The position numbers and the translations under genes were made by a program. From Rhodococcoides corynebacterioides (GTDB lineage: Bacteria > Actinomycetota > Actinomycetes > Mycobacteriales > Mycobacteriaceae): DNA of 64,000 bases. The stretch spans positions 1-64,000 of the forward strand of contig NZ_JABUBU010000004.1 in NCBI RefSeq assembly GCF_019834675.1, written 5' to 3'. This document shows, piece after piece, positions 9,834-18,671 of the stretch (positions within the stretch are counted from its first letter, which is position 1; each line of letters begins with the position of its first letter). A model generated the notes under the pieces. The model was not told where the DNA came from and made no database searches. It saw nothing but the letters and a program-made list of their open reading frames with translations.

Positions 9834-9949
9834 GTCTCGGCCGTGACCGAATTGCGACACGTCACGAGTCGACTCGACATCGCGGAGACGGTTTCGTAAT
9901 CTTTCCGAGACATTGCGGAGTCGAGCAGATCCACCCACGGACTGCGTCG

Positions 9950-10120
9950 CAGTGTCACCGCTCAATCGGACACCTCTTCCGGGTGTCCGAGCCGGGAACC
10001 CACCGTTTCACCGGGGTGAATCCCGACGCGAACGCGATCCGCGTTCCGCCGGGTAGGGCTGATCTTCCCAGCCCGAACCCGTCAGCTAACTCGGTCGGCG
10101 GATGACAGGAAGAAACGGAG
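9950..10120 (+). ncRNA. c-di-AMP (ydaO-yuaA type) riboswitch
   Basis: The leader of the first NlpC/P60 gene carries the conserved ydaO blocks in order: GCTCAATCGGACACC, a hairpin, GAGCCGGGAACCCACC, GGGGTGAATCCC, a variable stem, CCGGGTAGGG, then CCCGAACCCGTCAGCTAAC and a closing GTCGGCGGATGACAGG. In actinobacteria this class senses cyclic di-AMP and usually controls cell-wall hydrolase genes such as rpf and NlpC/P60, generally as an OFF switch. Here it ends about 13 nt before the GTG start, leaving only the ribosome-site region, so either early termination or site sequestration is possible. Recognition is by primary-sequence blocks; the fold was not computed. Confidence 0.92.
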
Positions 10121-10132
10121 CACCTCTTTCTC

Positions 10133-10717
10133 GTGGCGAAACACCGCAAGCCCAGCACCACTGCACGACCCGTGCGCAACGTTCTCGTCGCCGGCGCCTT
10201 GACCGCCGGTGCCATCGCGGTCCCCGCGGCCCCCGCCTTCGCAGCGCCGGTCGAGATCCCCGGAATCGGCACCGTCGAGGTTCCGGACCAGATCCTGAGC
10301 CAGCTGCCCCCGCTCCCGCAGACGCCCGGCCTGCCGCAGATCCCGGCGCCCGTCGCCCCCGCGCCGTTCCTGAGCGCCGGTGCGCAGGCCGCTCAGGCCG
10401 CGGAGAGCAAGGTCGGCGCTCCCTACGTGTGGGGCGCTGCCGGCCCCAACGCCTTCGACTGCTCCGGCCTGGTCAAGTGGGCCTACCAGCAGGCGGGCAT
10501 CGAGTTGCCGCGCACCAGCTACGACCAGGCCGCGGCCGGGACTCCCGTGTCCCAGAACGCCCTGCAGCCGGGTGACGTCATCTCGTTCTACGGCGGCTCG
10601 CACTCGGGCATCTACGTCGGCAACGGCAACGTCGTCCACGCGTCGACCGAGAGCCAGCCCGTCAAGGTCGTTCCGCTGTCGTCGATGCCCTTCGACGGCG
10701 CACGCCGCTACGCCTGA
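10133..10717 (+). CDS. Secreted NlpC/P60 peptidoglycan endopeptidase (short form)
   Basis: 194-residue exported cysteine peptidase expected to cleave the D-Glu to meso-DAP bond of peptidoglycan stems. It has a signal peptide (about 1-38, basic start, hydrophobic core, AFA-A cleavage), a Pro-rich linker (about 55-78) and an NlpC/P60 domain with catalytic Cys110 (FDCSGL), His157 and His169. There is no N-terminal coiled coil, unlike the next gene. The start is GTG. It sits under the c-di-AMP riboswitch and is followed by an intrinsic terminator, so it is a single-gene unit. Confidence 0.93.
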   Translation: MAKHRKPSTTARPVRNVLVAGALTAGAIAVPAAPAFAAPVEIPGIGTVEVPDQILSQLPPLPQTPGLPQIPAPVAPAPFLSAGAQAAQAAESKVGAPYVWGAAGPNAFDCSGLVKWAYQQAGIELPRTSYDQAAAGTPVSQNALQPGDVISFYGGSHSGIYVGNGNVVHASTESQPVKVVPLSSMPFDGARRYA

Positions 10718-10748
10718 TCTGCCGCTCCACCACGAGAGTTGCGACGAG

Positions 10749-10782
10749 AACCGAGCCGACCACCGGTTCGGTTTTCGTTGTT
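10749..10782 (+). terminator. Intrinsic terminator after the first NlpC/P60 gene
   Basis: A 10-bp stem (AACCGAGCCG with CGGTTCGGTT, one G-U pair) around a short loop is followed by a T-rich run (TTCGTTGTTT). This is a conventional rho-independent signal, and the downstream hydrolase gene has its own promoter. Confidence 0.8.
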
Positions 10783-10850
10783 TCTCACGACCGATCGACG
10801 GGTTCGCGGGCTGTTTCCGCAAAGCCGGCCGGGTCCGCCCGACCTCGCCG

Positions 10851-10856
10851 TAATCT
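10851..10856 (+). promoter_or_regulatory. -10 box of the RipA/RipC-like gene
   Basis: TAATCT lies just downstream of the terminator. A start site 6-7 nt later (about 10863) gives a leader of nearly 100 nt to the GTG at 10960, which has its own GAAGGAGA ribosome site. The GTG at 10861 is too close to the -10 box to be used from this promoter. Confidence 0.5.
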
Positions 10857-10959
10857 GATCGTGATCGCGAGACGCGTCGCGTGCCTCGTCGTTTCACCCC
10901 GTTCCGGCCCTCGACGCCGCCGGTTCCCGCCGGCCATCGACGAAGGAGAAGTTCCGCCC

Positions 10960-12012
10960 GTGTCGTCCTCGGCCCCCGTTCGCCGCACCGTCGGCGGTCT
11001 CCTTCTCGCCGCGGCCCTGTCCGCCGCCGCCGCTCTCGCCGCGCCCGCGTCCGCCGACCCCGTTCCGGGCGCCTCGGTGTCCGACTCGATGACCCGGCTC
11101 GCCGACCTGTCGCACCAGTCGGAGCTGACCACCGAGGCGATGCACAACGCGCAGATGGAGCTCGACGCCAAGTCCGCCGCGCAGCGCGAGGCGGAGGACC
11201 GACTGGCCGCCGACCGCGCCGCCGCGGATGCCGCGCGGGCGCAGCTCGAGACACTGCGGCCCGAGGTCGACAAGATCGCCCGGGCGAACTACCAGGGAGC
11301 GCGGACCAACCGCCTCTTCGCAGTGATGGTCAGCGACTCCCCGCAGCAGCTCCTCGATCAGATGGCGGCGCTCGACGTCATCTCCAAGGACACGGCCGCC
11401 ACGGTCGACAGCTTCCGCGCCACCTCCGACGCCGCGGCCGCGGCGGCGGAAGCCTCCGCTCGGTCCGCCGAGGAGGCCCGCGCCGCCACCGAACAGGCCA
11501 CGGCGGTGAGCGACGACCTTCAGAGCAAGCAGAGCACCCTGCAGACCGAGATCGCGGACGTCGTCTCGGCGTTCGGCGCGCTCTCGGCGAACGAGAAGGC
11601 GCAGCTGGCCGGATCGGCGTTCCCGCCGGGCTTCGACCCGTCGGTCATCCTGAAGTCGCTCACCCCGGGCTCCCAGTCCGGTGCGTTGCAGGCCGCCCTC
11701 ACGCAGATCGGCAAGCCCTACGTGTGGGGCGCCACCGGACCGGACGGGTACGACTGCTCCGGGTTGGTCGTCTGGGCCTACCAGCAGGTGGGCAAGACGT
11801 TGCCGCGATCGAGCCAGGCGCAGGCCGCTGGGGGAACTCCGGTGAGCAAGGAGGATTTGCAGCCCGGTGACCTGGTGCTGTTCTACCCCGGCGCCACCCA
11901 TGTCGGCCTCTACGCCGGCAACGGAAACGTGTTGCACGCCAGCACCTTCGGCGTTCCGGTGCGGGTGGAGTCGATGGCGTCGTGGCCGTTCTACGGCGCC
12001 CGCCGATACTGA
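10960..12012 (+). CDS. Secreted NlpC/P60 endopeptidase with coiled coil (RipA/RipC-like)
   Basis: 350-residue exported peptidoglycan hydrolase. The signal peptide is followed by a long Ala/Glu-rich coiled coil (about 40-200) that in this family keeps the enzyme autoinhibited or binds an FtsEX-type activator. The C-terminal NlpC/P60 domain has Cys (YDCSGL), His (THVGLY) and His (LHAST). I chose the GTG at 10960 because GAAGGAGA lies 10 nt upstream and the signal peptide then starts at residue 1; the frame is open back to 10861. The C-terminal domain closely matches the preceding gene, suggesting local duplication. Position matches Rv2190c. Confidence 0.93.
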   Translation: MSSSAPVRRTVGGLLLAAALSAAAALAAPASADPVPGASVSDSMTRLADLSHQSELTTEAMHNAQMELDAKSAAQREAEDRLAADRAAADAARAQLETLRPEVDKIARANYQGARTNRLFAVMVSDSPQQLLDQMAALDVISKDTAATVDSFRATSDAAAAAAEASARSAEEARAATEQATAVSDDLQSKQSTLQTEIADVVSAFGALSANEKAQLAGSAFPPGFDPSVILKSLTPGSQSGALQAALTQIGKPYVWGATGPDGYDCSGLVVWAYQQVGKTLPRSSQAQAAGGTPVSKEDLQPGDLVLFYPGATHVGLYAGNGNVLHASTFGVPVRVESMASWPFYGARRY

Positions 12013-12014
12013 CG

Positions 12015-13337
12015 GTGCCGCGCGCCGCCGCGGCCCTCTCCGCCCTTCTCTCCCTCCTGATCCTCGCCGCGTGCGCCGGGCCCGCGGGCGGCGCGGACGA
12101 CACGGGTGCCACCGACTCCTCCGAGTCCTCCCGGGCACCCGCGAGCGCCGACCGACAACGCCACGACGACGTCACCGCGCTCCTGGACCGGTGGGGAGCC
12201 GCCGTGCGCTCGGGAGACGACGACGGCGTCCGCGCGGTCCTCGATCCCGCCGCCGATCCGGCGTTCGTCGCGCGGGAGGTGGCACGCGCCGACGTGGTGG
12301 CGACGGTACCGTTGTCGGACTTCGGGTACGAGATTCTCGACGAGCCGGAGACGCCGGTGCCGCCGGACCTGGCGGATGCCGTGGACGCGACGGAGGTGTG
12401 GGCGCCGCGAGTGGCCCTGCGCTACGCCTACGCGGACGCCGACACCGCGCCGACCCGACGTGACGTGTCGCTGGTCCTCGCGCGCCGCGGCGACGAGTGG
12501 CGGATCGTGTCGGACGAGGAGCGTCCGCAGTACGGCCGGACCACGTGGCGCGGACCGTGGGACTTCGGACCCGTGGAGACGGTGCGGGTGCAGACCGGGT
12601 CGACGACCTCGATCGTCGTCGGGCATCCCGAGCAGCGCGCGTTCCTCGATGCGGTGGCCGGTGACCTTCCGGCCGCGGTCGCGGCGGTGTCGGATTTCGT
12701 GGGTGAGGGCTGGACGCGGCGCGGTGTGGTCACCGTGGCCGGGTCGGATGCGGAGTTCACGTCGCTGGCGAACGGGTCGACGACGCCGGCGGTGGCCGCG
12801 TCGACGATCGCGGACCCGGCGCGGGGTGGCCTGGTGACCGGTCAGCGCGTGGTGTTCGGCGCATCTGCGCCGGGCCGCCTCACCGAGTCGACGCGCCGCA
12901 CGGTGCTCCAGCACGAACTGACGCACGTCGCGCTCCGGGCGATCACCGGCGAGGGTGCGCCGCTGTGGTTGCTCGAGGGCGTCGCGGACTACTCCGGCTA
13001 CCGCGGGTCCGGGCTGAGCGTCGCGCAGATCGCACCGACGCTGTCCGCCGTCGTCCGCGTCGGTGGGCCGCCGACGGTGCTGCCGGAGGACGACGACTTC
13101 GGGGCCGGGGGGTCGCGTGGGTCCATTGCGTACGAGTCCGCCTGGTCGGTCGCGTCGTTCGTCGCGGATCGGTTCGGCGAGGCGCGGTTGCTCGCGCTCT
13201 ACCGCGCGCTCGCCGGCGGTCCGACGGATCCGACGCGGCTCGACGCCGCGCTCTCGGCCACGCTGGGTCTGCCCACGGAGGCGTTCCTGGAGGAATGGGG
13301 CCGCTGGGTCGCAGGAAAGACGGCGGGGCCCGCCTGA
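12015..13337 (+). CDS. Lipoprotein zinc metallopeptidase (peptidase MA-like)
   Basis: 440-residue predicted lipoprotein. The first residues form a signal peptide with a lipobox ending AAC, followed by a low-complexity linker and an NTF2-like central region. The metallopeptidase motif HELTH lies at 300-304 with the downstream glutamate at about 321 (WLLEGVADY), the gluzincin pattern. It should act outside the membrane on cell-wall or secreted proteins; the substrate is unknown. The GTG at 12015 begins 2 nt after the hydrolase stop, so the pair is likely co-transcribed. An in-frame start at 11982 would overlap the upstream gene and spoil the signal peptide. Confidence 0.85.
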   Translation: MPRAAAALSALLSLLILAACAGPAGGADDTGATDSSESSRAPASADRQRHDDVTALLDRWGAAVRSGDDDGVRAVLDPAADPAFVAREVARADVVATVPLSDFGYEILDEPETPVPPDLADAVDATEVWAPRVALRYAYADADTAPTRRDVSLVLARRGDEWRIVSDEERPQYGRTTWRGPWDFGPVETVRVQTGSTTSIVVGHPEQRAFLDAVAGDLPAAVAAVSDFVGEGWTRRGVVTVAGSDAEFTSLANGSTTPAVAASTIADPARGGLVTGQRVVFGASAPGRLTESTRRTVLQHELTHVALRAITGEGAPLWLLEGVADYSGYRGSGLSVAQIAPTLSAVVRVGGPPTVLPEDDDFGAGGSRGSIAYESAWSVASFVADRFGEARLLALYRALAGGPTDPTRLDAALSATLGLPTEAFLEEWGRWVAGKTAGPA

Positions 13338-13354
13338 CCGTCTACGGTTGATCG

Positions 13355-14479
13355 GTGCGCCGAACCCTGCTGGTCACCAACGACTTCCCGCCTCGCCGCG
13401 GGGGAATCCAGTCCTACCTGCACACGTTCGCGCGGCTCCTGCCTCCGGAGGACCTGGTCGTGTACGCGCCGCGGTGGCGCGGGGACACGCACGTCCGCTT
13501 CGACGCGGAGCAACCGTTCGAGGTGGTGCGGCACCCGACGACCCTGATGCTGCCCACACCGCTGGTCGCGCGTCGGGCGGCGCAGTTGGTCCGTGACCGG
13601 GGATGCGAGACGGTGTGGTTCGGCGCCGCGGCGCCGCTGGCCGTCCTGGGTCCGCACCTGCGCCGGGCGGGCGCGTCGCGGGTCGTGGCGTCGACGCACG
13701 GGCACGAGGTGGGGTGGTCGATGCTGCCCGCGGCGCGGCAGACGCTGCGGCGCATCGGGTCGACCGCGGACGTCGTCACCTATGTCAGCCGCTACACCCG
13801 GGGTCGATTCGCGTCCGCCTTCGGAGCGGACGCGGCACTCGAACACGTTCCGCCGGGCGTGGTTTCGACGGTCTTCCGACCCGACGACGCGGCTCGCGCG
13901 GACCTGCGCGCGCGCTACGGGTTGGGGGATCGGCCGACCGTGCTCTGCCTGTCCCGGCTGGTGCCGCGCAAGGGGCAGGACGTTCTGATCCGTGCGCTGG
14001 CCGGCATCCGCGAGCAGATCGACGGCGCGGTGCTGGTGATCGTCGGCGGCGGGCCGTACGGCGACACGCTCCGCCGGTTGGCGACGGCGTGCGGGGTGGC
14101 CGAGCACGTGGTGTTCACGGGGTCGGTGCCCGCCGACGAACTGGCCGCCCACCACACGATCGCCGACGTGTTCGCGATGCCGTGCCGCACCCGCGGCGCG
14201 GGCCTGGACGTCGAGGGCCTCGGCATCGTGTTCCTGGAGGCGTCGGCGACCGGTGTTCCCGTCGTCGCCGGTCGGTCGGGTGGGGCGCCGGAGACGGTGA
14301 TCGAGGGCGTGACGGGGACGACGGTGGACGGCACGGACGTCGAGGACGTCACCCGGTCCGTCGTCGGGGTGCTGCAGGACCGGGATCGCGCGGCGGCGAT
14401 GGGCGCCGCGGGCCGCGAGTTCGTCACCACCGAGTGGCGGTGGGACGACCTCGCGGCCCGGTTGGCTCACTTGCTGTAG
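13355..14479 (+). CDS. pimB: GT4 mannosyltransferase, PimB-like
   Basis: 374-residue GT-B fold glycosyltransferase, ortholog by position and sequence of Rv2188c, which adds the second mannose to phosphatidylinositol monomannoside (GDP-mannose donor, cytoplasmic membrane face). Visible features are [14 protein letters not shown] at the N terminus, the [11 protein letters not shown] hinge and the donor-binding [12 protein letters not shown] block. TACGGT (13343-13348) ends 6 nt before the GTG, so the mRNA is likely leaderless. Its 3' end overlaps the convergent fadD15 gene by 13 bp. Confidence 0.93.
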   Translation: MRRTLLVTNDFPPRRGGIQSYLHTFARLLPPEDLVVYAPRWRGDTHVRFDAEQPFEVVRHPTTLMLPTPLVARRAAQLVRDRGCETVWFGAAAPLAVLGPHLRRAGASRVVASTHGHEVGWSMLPAARQTLRRIGSTADVVTYVSRYTRGRFASAFGADAALEHVPPGVVSTVFRPDDAARADLRARYGLGDRPTVLCLSRLVPRKGQDVLIRALAGIREQIDGAVLVIVGGGPYGDTLRRLATACGVAEHVVFTGSVPADELAAHHTIADVFAMPCRTRGAGLDVEGLGIVFLEASATGVPVVAGRSGGAPETVIEGVTGTTVDGTDVEDVTRSVVGVLQDRDRAAAMGAAGREFVTTEWRWDDLAARLAHLL

Positions 14480-16272
14480 AGGGCCTCGATGTCGCTCGCG
14501 TAGGACTCCGCGACGACGTTCCGCTTGAGCTTCATCGTGGGGGTCAGCTCGCCGCCCTCCTCGGTGAAGTCCACCGCCAGCACGCGGTACTTCTTGATGG
14601 CCTCGGCGTGCGAGACGGTCTTGTTGGCCTCGGCGACGGCGGCGTCGATCTCGGCGACGAGGTCCGGGTCGGAGGTGAGGTCGGCGACCGTCGCCGACTC
14701 GTCCTTGCCGTTGCGCTGCTTCCACCCGGGGAACGCCTCGGGGTCGACGGTGATGAGCGCGCCGATGAACGGACGCTGATCGCCGACGACCATCGCCTGG
14801 CCGATCAGCGGGCTCGCCCGCAGCGAGTCCTCGAGCCCGGCGGGGGCGACGTTCTTGCCGCCCGCGGTCACGATGATCTCCTTCTTGCGACCGGTGATGG
14901 CGATGTAGCCGTCGTCGTCGACGGTGCCCAGATCGCCGGTGTGGAACCACCCGTCGGTCAGGGCCTCGGCGGTGGCGTCGTCGTTCTTCCAGTAGCCGCC
15001 GAAGACGACGCCGCCGGACAGCAGGATCTCGCCGTCGTCGGCGATGCGCACGGCGTTGCCGGGCAGCGGCTTGCCGACGGTGCCGATGCGCTGCTGTCCG
15101 GGGGTGTTCACGGCCGCGGCCGCGGTGGTCTCGGTGAGTCCGTAGCCCTCGTAGATGGTGATGCCGAGGCCGCGGTAGAAGTGCGCGAGGCGCTCGCCGA
15201 GCGGCGCGCCACCGGAGATGGCCAACTCGCATTGCCCGCCGAGCGCCGCCCGCAGCTTGCCGTAGACGAGACGGTCGAACAGCGCGTGCTTGGCGCGCAG
15301 TACCAGCGACGGCCCGGACGCGTCGAGCGCCCGGCTGTAGGCGACGGCCGTGTCGGCGGCGGTGTCGAAGATGCGGCCCTTGCCGTCACCGTGGGCCTTC
15401 TGGCGGGCGGTGTTGTAGACCTTCTCGAACACTCGCGGGACCGACAGGATGAAGTGCGGGCGGAACGCTCCGAAGCTCTCCACGAGCCGCGGGATGTCGG
15501 CGGTGTGGCCGAGCGTGGCACCGCGATCGAACGCGGCGATCGAGACGGCCCGCGCGAGGACGTGCGCCATGGGCAGGAACATGAGGGTGGTCCGACCCTC
15601 GGTGAGCATCTCGCCGAGTGCGCTGGCGGCGATGCCGCGGCTCTCCGCGAGGAGGTTCGCGTGGCTGAGCACGCAGCCCTTGGGCCGGCCCGTCGTCCCC
15701 GAGGTGTAGACCAGCGTCGCCGGATCCGAGGACTTCAGGGCCGCCACGCGCGCGTCCACCGCGTCGTCGCCGAGCTCGGCTCCCGCGTCGGTGAGGACGT
15801 CGACGGCGCCCTGCTTCTCCGGCGAGACCTCGATCTGGAAGGTGTGGTCCACGTGCGGGAGATCGGGGAGCACCTCGGCGAGGATGTTCGAGTGCGCGAC
15901 CGTCTCGACGATCGCGACGCGGGCGCCGGAGTTCTCGAGGATCCACCGCACCTGACCCGCCGACGACGTCTCGTAGACCGGCACCGTGACCGCGCCCGCC
16001 GCCCAGATCGCGTAGTCGAGCAACGGCCACTCGAATCTCGTGGCGGACATGAGGGCGACGCGGTCGCCCTGCTCGACGCCCGACGCGATCAGCCCCTTGG
16101 CGACGGCACGCACCCGCGCGGCGAAGTCGGCCGCCGTGACGTCGGTCCACGACCGACCCTGGCGGCGGTAGACCACGGCGTTCGGACGCGACCGCTCGTG
16201 CGCGAACACGGCGTCGACGGCGGATTCGCCGTCGTCGACGGAGAACGAGGCGGGGACACTGAATTCACGCAC
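14467..16272 (-). CDS. fadD15: Long-chain fatty-acid-CoA ligase (FadD15-like)
   Basis: 601-residue AMP-forming acyl-CoA synthetase that activates long-chain fatty acids. The AMP-binding P-loop is [13 protein letters not shown], with GYGLTETT and the WFHTGDLG motif further on. The frame continues to 16392, but M. tuberculosis FadD15 begins MREISVPAPF, matching the GTG at 16272 ([10 protein letters not shown] here), and that gives the family length of about 600. A cluster of GGTCGAG repeats lies directly upstream. The gene converges on pimB with overlapping stop regions. Confidence 0.93.
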   Translation of the reverse strand: MREFSVPASFSVDDGESAVDAVFAHERSRPNAVVYRRQGRSWTDVTAADFAARVRAVAKGLIASGVEQGDRVALMSATRFEWPLLDYAIWAAGAVTVPVYETSSAGQVRWILENSGARVAIVETVAHSNILAEVLPDLPHVDHTFQIEVSPEKQGAVDVLTDAGAELGDDAVDARVAALKSSDPATLVYTSGTTGRPKGCVLSHANLLAESRGIAASALGEMLTEGRTTLMFLPMAHVLARAVSIAAFDRGATLGHTADIPRLVESFGAFRPHFILSVPRVFEKVYNTARQKAHGDGKGRIFDTAADTAVAYSRALDASGPSLVLRAKHALFDRLVYGKLRAALGGQCELAISGGAPLGERLAHFYRGLGITIYEGYGLTETTAAAAVNTPGQQRIGTVGKPLPGNAVRIADDGEILLSGGVVFGGYWKNDDATAEALTDGWFHTGDLGTVDDDGYIAITGRKKEIIVTAGGKNVAPAGLEDSLRASPLIGQAMVVGDQRPFIGALITVDPEAFPGWKQRNGKDESATVADLTSDPDLVAEIDAAVAEANKTVSHAEAIKKYRVLAVDFTEEGGELTPTMKLKRNVVAESYASDIEALYSK

Positions 16273-16285
16273 GGACGGCTCCGGT

Positions 16286-16343
16286 GGTCGAGGGTGGTCG
16301 AGAGTGTGGGTCGAGAATCTTGGGTCGAGAGGGTGGGGTCGAG
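16286..16343. repeat. Short GGTCGAG repeats in the fadD15 leader
   Basis: Five copies of GGTCGAG start at 16286, 16296, 16309, 16323 and 16337, spaced 10-14 bp, close to one helical turn. They lie immediately upstream of the fadD15 start. They could bind a regulator in multiple copies or be a simple expanded repeat. Confidence 0.6.
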
Positions 16344-16493
16344 AGTGTCGGTCCGGGGCGGTGACCGACCGGGGGTTCGGGACGGGTCGCACCGGTCACG
16401 CGGTTCGGACGAGGATTCACACTAAACCCGTCTCGATGTGAGTCGTCACGGGTCCTGTCGGACGGCGGGTGGCCGCATGGGACGCTGACACGT

Positions 16494-16904
16494 ATGAGCA
16501 GCGTGCAGGTGGCGGATCAGACGTTCGTCGCAGCCCCTCCCGCCGACATCGCGGCCGTGGTGGGCGACCCCCGGCGGTGGCGGTCGTGGTTCCCGCGGCT
16601 GACGGTCACGGTGACCGAGGATCGTGGGGACAAGGGGGTGCGGTGGGCCGTCGCGGGGGAGCTGGTGGGCACCATGGAGGTCTGGCTCGAGCCCTCCCTC
16701 GACGGCGCGATCCTGCACTACTTCCTGCACGCCGAGCCCACCGACCCGGCGGCCTCGGCGCCCGTCCTGGACCGCGCGCGTCGGGTCGCGGGCAAAGCCA
16801 TGTCCTTCGAGGTGAAGGGTCTGCTCGAGGCGGGTCGAGCGCCGGGCGAGGCGCCCGCGCACACTACGTCCGTCCCCGGAACCGACCCCGGCGTGCGGAC
16901 CTGA
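16494..16904 (+). CDS. SRPBCC-fold hypothetical protein (Rv2186c-like position)
   Basis: 136-residue protein with a START/polyketide-cyclase pattern: an early VAAPPADIAAVVGDPRRWRSW helix segment, repeated short strands and a C-terminal amphipathic helix (ARRVAGKAMSFEVKGLL). This fold binds hydrophobic ligands in a cavity; the ligand is unknown. It is immediately upstream of a second SRPBCC gene, suggesting duplication or a functional pair. The start at 16494 places the first strand at the N terminus. No strong ribosome site is visible. Confidence 0.8.
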   Translation: MSSVQVADQTFVAAPPADIAAVVGDPRRWRSWFPRLTVTVTEDRGDKGVRWAVAGELVGTMEVWLEPSLDGAILHYFLHAEPTDPAASAPVLDRARRVAGKAMSFEVKGLLEAGRAPGEAPAHTTSVPGTDPGVRT

Positions 16905-16968
16905 CGGTGGCACCGTCGATCATGGTGCCGACGCGACGATCGCTCGCGCGCGAAGACTAGGGGCAGTC

Positions 16969-17403
16969 ATGGCAGACAAGACCACGAAATCCATCGTCGT
17001 CGGTGGCACGCCCGAGGCGGTCATGTCGGTGATCGCCGACTTCCCGGCGTACCCCGAGTGGGTCGAGGCCGCGAAGTCGGTCGAGGTGCTCGAGGACGGT
17101 CCGACCGGACGCGCGCGTCGTGTGCGCTTCGTCCTCGACGCCGGCATGGTCAAGGACACCTACGAGCTCGAATACGACTGGGACGGAGACCGTTCCGTGT
17201 CGTGGCACCTCGTCGAGGGCCAGATGCAGAAGTCGCAGGTGGGGTCCTACCGTCTCGCCGACCGCGGCGACGGCACCACCGAGGTGACGTACGAGCTGAC
17301 CGTCGACCTCGCGATCCCCATGATCGGACTGTTCAAGCGCAAGGCGGAGAAGGTCATCACCGACACCGCCCTGAAGGAGTTGAAGAAGAGGGTCGAGGGC
17401 TGA
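16969..17403 (+). CDS. SRPBCC family protein (TB16.3/Rv2185c-like)
   Basis: 144-residue soluble protein with the coenzyme Q-binding/START-like fold: KTTKSIVVGGTPEAV strand-helix, FPAYPEWVEAAKSVEV, and a final helix KVITDTALKELKKRVEG. M. tuberculosis Rv2185c (TB16.3) is the counterpart in the same place. AGGGGC precedes the ATG. It probably binds a lipid or polyketide-like ligand. The stop overlaps the likely start of the ArsA-like gene, which suggests translational coupling. Confidence 0.88.
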   Translation: MADKTTKSIVVGGTPEAVMSVIADFPAYPEWVEAAKSVEVLEDGPTGRARRVRFVLDAGMVKDTYELEYDWDGDRSVSWHLVEGQMQKSQVGSYRLADRGDGTTEVTYELTVDLAIPMIGLFKRKAEKVITDTALKELKKRVEG

Positions 17404-18671
17404 CCGCCGAGGCGACCGGAACGCCCGCCCGCCTCACCGTCGTGGTGGGGTCGGGCGGCGCCGGTAGGTCCACCGTCGCCGCCGCGACGGCGACGCGACT
17501 CCACCGACGGGGCGCGCGCGTGGTGCTCGTGGCGTGGGACGGCACCGATCCCGCGGCGCTGCTCGGCTCCGCCGTGGACGGCCCCGAGATCGTGCGACTC
17601 GACGCCGCCGCGCTGGTCGAGGAGCGCTACCGCACCCTGGCCGCGATGGCCGCGGGCGCCCACGAGCACGGCGCCGGGCCGTCCCTGCCCGACGCCGAGG
17701 AACTCACCGGGGTCCCCGTCGCCGAGACCGTCGCCGGTCTCGCCGAGGTGATCCGCCTGGCCGACCGGCCCGACGTCGACCACGTCGTCGTCGACGGCCC
17801 GTCGGCGGGGGAGTGGGCGGACGTCGTCGCCACGCCGACGTCGGTCGCCGGGTACCTCGACCGCATCTGGCCGCAGCACGCGCGGGTGGTCGCCGCCACG
17901 AGCGGCGACCTGCGCGCCGCCGTCCTGGTCCAGGTGGTGGACCGCATCGTGGCGACGGTGACCCGGATCGGCGCCGTGCTCGGCGACGCGTCGCGCACCG
18001 ACGCGCTCGTCGTCGCCGGACCCGGCCGCCGCTCGGTCGCCCGCGCCCGCGACGTGCTGACGCGGACGGTGTTCCACGGCCTCGCGGTGAGCGCCCTCGT
18101 GATCGACGGCGTGCAACCGGATCTCGGTGGCGCGGTCCCGACCTCCGTTCTGGGGACGCATCCGGCCGTGTTCTGGGCCGAGCGGCGCCGCGCGGAGCAC
18201 CTCGCGGCGGTGCGTGCGGCGGAGCAGTCGCTGCCGGGGGTCCGCGTCGTGACCGTGACCGAGCAGCCGAGCGAGCCGGTAGGGTCGACGGCTCTGGCGG
18301 CGGTCGGCGACGAGATCGGCGACCTGGTCCCGTCCGCGCCCGGATCGGTTCCGGCGCTCGCGCCCCGGGTGGAGCACGAGTCGGGACGCGGGCTCGAGTC
18401 GGTGTACGTGATGAGAGTGCCGCTGCCGTACGTGGATCCGTCCACGGTGACGGTCGGACGCGTGGAGGACGACATGATCGTGAGTGCGCAGGGAGCGCGA
18501 CGTCGGCTGCGGCTGGCGTCGGTCCTGCGACGCTGCGTGGTCGCCGGCGCGGAGTTCGACGGGGCCGACGCCACCAGCGAACTCGTCGTCCGCTTCACTC
18601 CCGACGCCGCCGTGTGGCCCGAGAACCTCGCCGCACCGTCGGCCCCGGTTCGGGAGGACGGGGATGGCTGA
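17400..18671 (+). CDS. ArsA-like ATPase with altered Walker A
   Basis: About 423 residues in two parts: a SIMIBI-class P-loop ATPase related to ArsA/Get3 (residues about 10-300) and a C-terminal ArsA-type HSP20-like beta domain (about 335-415). The P-loop reads GSGGAGRST: both lysines expected in GKGGxGKST are replaced (Ser, Arg). The start is uncertain. No ATG, GTG or TTG occurs before the P-loop strand; the CTG at 17400 overlaps the previous stop as CTGA, mimicking the ATGA overlaps elsewhere. The GTGs at 17442 and 17445 would delete the first strand. Position matches Rv2184c. Confidence 0.8.
   Translation: MTAEATGTPARLTVVVGSGGAGRSTVAAATATRLHRRGARVVLVAWDGTDPAALLGSAVDGPEIVRLDAAALVEERYRTLAAMAAGAHEHGAGPSLPDAEELTGVPVAETVAGLAEVIRLADRPDVDHVVVDGPSAGEWADVVATPTSVAGYLDRIWPQHARVVAATSGDLRAAVLVQVVDRIVATVTRIGAVLGDASRTDALVVAGPGRRSVARARDVLTRTVFHGLAVSALVIDGVQPDLGGAVPTSVLGTHPAVFWAERRRAEHLAAVRAAEQSLPGVRVVTVTEQPSEPVGSTALAAVGDEIGDLVPSAPGSVPALAPRVEHESGRGLESVYVMRVPLPYVDPSTVTVGRVEDDMIVSAQGARRRLRLASVLRRCVVAGAEFDGADATSELVVRFTPDAAVWPENLAAPSAPVREDGDG

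Noticed and set aside
12428..12926. Antisense frames opposite the lipoprotein peptidase
   Set aside because: The plus strand encodes HELTH plus a lipobox in one continuous frame, so the opposite frames are shadows.
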